From positions 1-6,401 of the forward strand of contig VGFF01000113.1 in the NCBI GenBank assembly GCA_016868955.1: 6,401 nt of DNA, read 5' to 3'. Source of the DNA: Armatimonadota bacterium (GTDB lineage: Bacteria; Sysuimicrobiota; Sysuimicrobiia; Sysuimicrobiales; VGFF01). The notes under the pieces are model-generated. The model worked only from the letters and a program-made list of their open reading frames with translations. It had not been told where the DNA came from and searched no databases. Below, in pieces: positions 6,052 to 6,401 of this stretch (its first letter is position 1; each line of letters starts with the position of its first letter). The position numbers were made by a program, and so were the translations under genes.

Positions 6052-6401
6052 TCACTCCTGCCCGACGACCGCGGGATCAACCGATGGAGTCTTCAAGAAC
6101 GACGTGTCGTTGACGACGAGCACGTGGGGCCCCAGGGCAAGGCGCTCGCCCGGACGCGGAAATTCGATCAAGTTCACCGCGCCATTGCTCTGGGCGACGC
6201 GCCAATAGCCGGCGAGCGGCGCGTCCAACAACGAGAGGAGGAGGATTTTGTTGATGCCGCCGTGGGCGACGATCGCGATCGCTTCGCCGGGGTGCCGATC
6301 GACGACGCGCAGTAGCGCCGGCAGCGCACGCTCCTTTCCTTCCTGCAGCGTCTCGCCGCGGGCAGGCGGCAGACGCTCGGGGTCGTCCACCACTGGCGCG
6401 C
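6052..6401 (-). CDS. Histidine phosphatase (phosphoglycerate-mutase-like) superfamily protein, C-terminal part
   Basis: The frame is open to the right edge, so only the last 115 or so residues are seen; the catalytic RHG motif at the N-terminus lies outside. A GTG at 6393 is not a plausible start because it would leave half a domain. Visible family features are the ARGETLQEG segment, which carries the conserved acidic residue of the GES/GET motif, an amphipathic helix ending in VDRHPGE, the second catalytic histidine in IAIVAHGG, and WRVAQSNGAVNLIEF. A late VVNDTSFL resembles the NDTSHL tail of CobC/GpmB-like phosphatases. Such enzymes remove phosphate from small molecules through a phosphohistidine intermediate; the substrate cannot be assigned. 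The TGA at 6054-6052 lies 4 bases before the DUF1028 ATG, so the two are probably cotranscribed. Confidence 0.85.
   Translation of the reverse strand, partial: APVVDDPERLPPARGETLQEGKERALPALLRVVDRHPGEAIAIVAHGGINKILLLSLLDAPLAGYWRVAQSNGAVNLIEFPRPGERLALGPHVLVVNDTSFLKTPSVDPAVVGQE
6055..6059 (-). promoter_or_regulatory. Shine-Dalgarno that fixes the ATG start of the DUF1028 gene
   Basis: AGGAG on the minus strand (6059-6055) lies in the last sense codons of the phosphatase gene, with 7 bases before the ATG at 6047-6045. It favours the 312-residue form and means ribosomes finishing the phosphatase end on the next gene's binding site. Confidence 0.75.

Noticed and set aside
6048..6080. TTG at 6080 as the start of the DUF1028 protein
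   Set aside because: It lacks a good Shine-Dalgarno, overlaps the phosphatase gene and adds residues unlike the family. The ATG at 6047 has AGGAG at 7 bases.
3978..6113. A 711-codon plus-strand open frame opposite the permease and DUF1028 genes
   Set aside because: It runs antisense across three clear genes, is rich in Arg, Asp, Glu, His and Gln, and has no recognisable domain. This is what the complementary frame of GC-rich codons gives.
6052..6393. A complete 113-residue phosphatase starting at GTG 6393
   Set aside because: It would lack the N-terminal catalytic RHG motif, and the frame continues to the window edge, so the gene is simply cut by the window.

Overview
The window is about 6.4 kb of dense, GC-rich bacterial DNA. 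It holds parts of two transport loci that converge on a shared terminator. The high GC, G/C-ending codons, a TTG start with a good Shine-Dalgarno, and peptide/nickel-type ABC importer genes fit a free-living, high-GC heterotrophic bacterium. I cannot name the lineage from sequence alone.

Plus strand, 1-3098: a major-facilitator permease of the glycoside-pentoside-hexuronide (GPH, MFS_2) type ends at 1354, and its 5' end is unresolved at the left edge. After a 121-base gap (1355-1475), in which I see no convincing promoter or terminator, comes a family 5 extracytoplasmic solute-binding protein (1476-3098). This is the binding component of a peptide/nickel/glutathione-type ABC importer.

Centre, 3110-3161: a perfect 24-bp inverted repeat has a 4-base loop, an A-run in its left arm and a T-run in its right arm. 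It separates the convergent genes and should terminate transcription from both sides.

Minus strand, read right to left from 6401 to 3176: the C-terminal part of a histidine-phosphatase (phosphoglycerate-mutase-like) protein is followed 4 bases later by a DUF1028 (Ntn-hydrolase-like) protein with a C-terminal TPR region. A 105-base gap with two possible hairpins follows, then DppB-like and DppC-like ABC permeases whose genes overlap by 35 bases.

Together the binding protein and the two permeases make most of a family 5 ABC importer, with the binding protein on the opposite strand. No ATPase gene (DppD/DppF type) is present, so the energising subunits must lie outside the window or be shared with another importer. 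The DUF1028 and phosphatase genes appear to form an operon leading into the permeases, so a role in handling the imported compound is possible but unproven. I found no RNA gene, mobile element, CRISPR array or clearly new system. The points most worth a second look are the binding protein's lipobox-like signal lacking its cysteine, the DUF1028-TPR fusion with extra residues before the presumed nucleophile, the large bidirectional terminator, and the odd 5' end of the permease gene.
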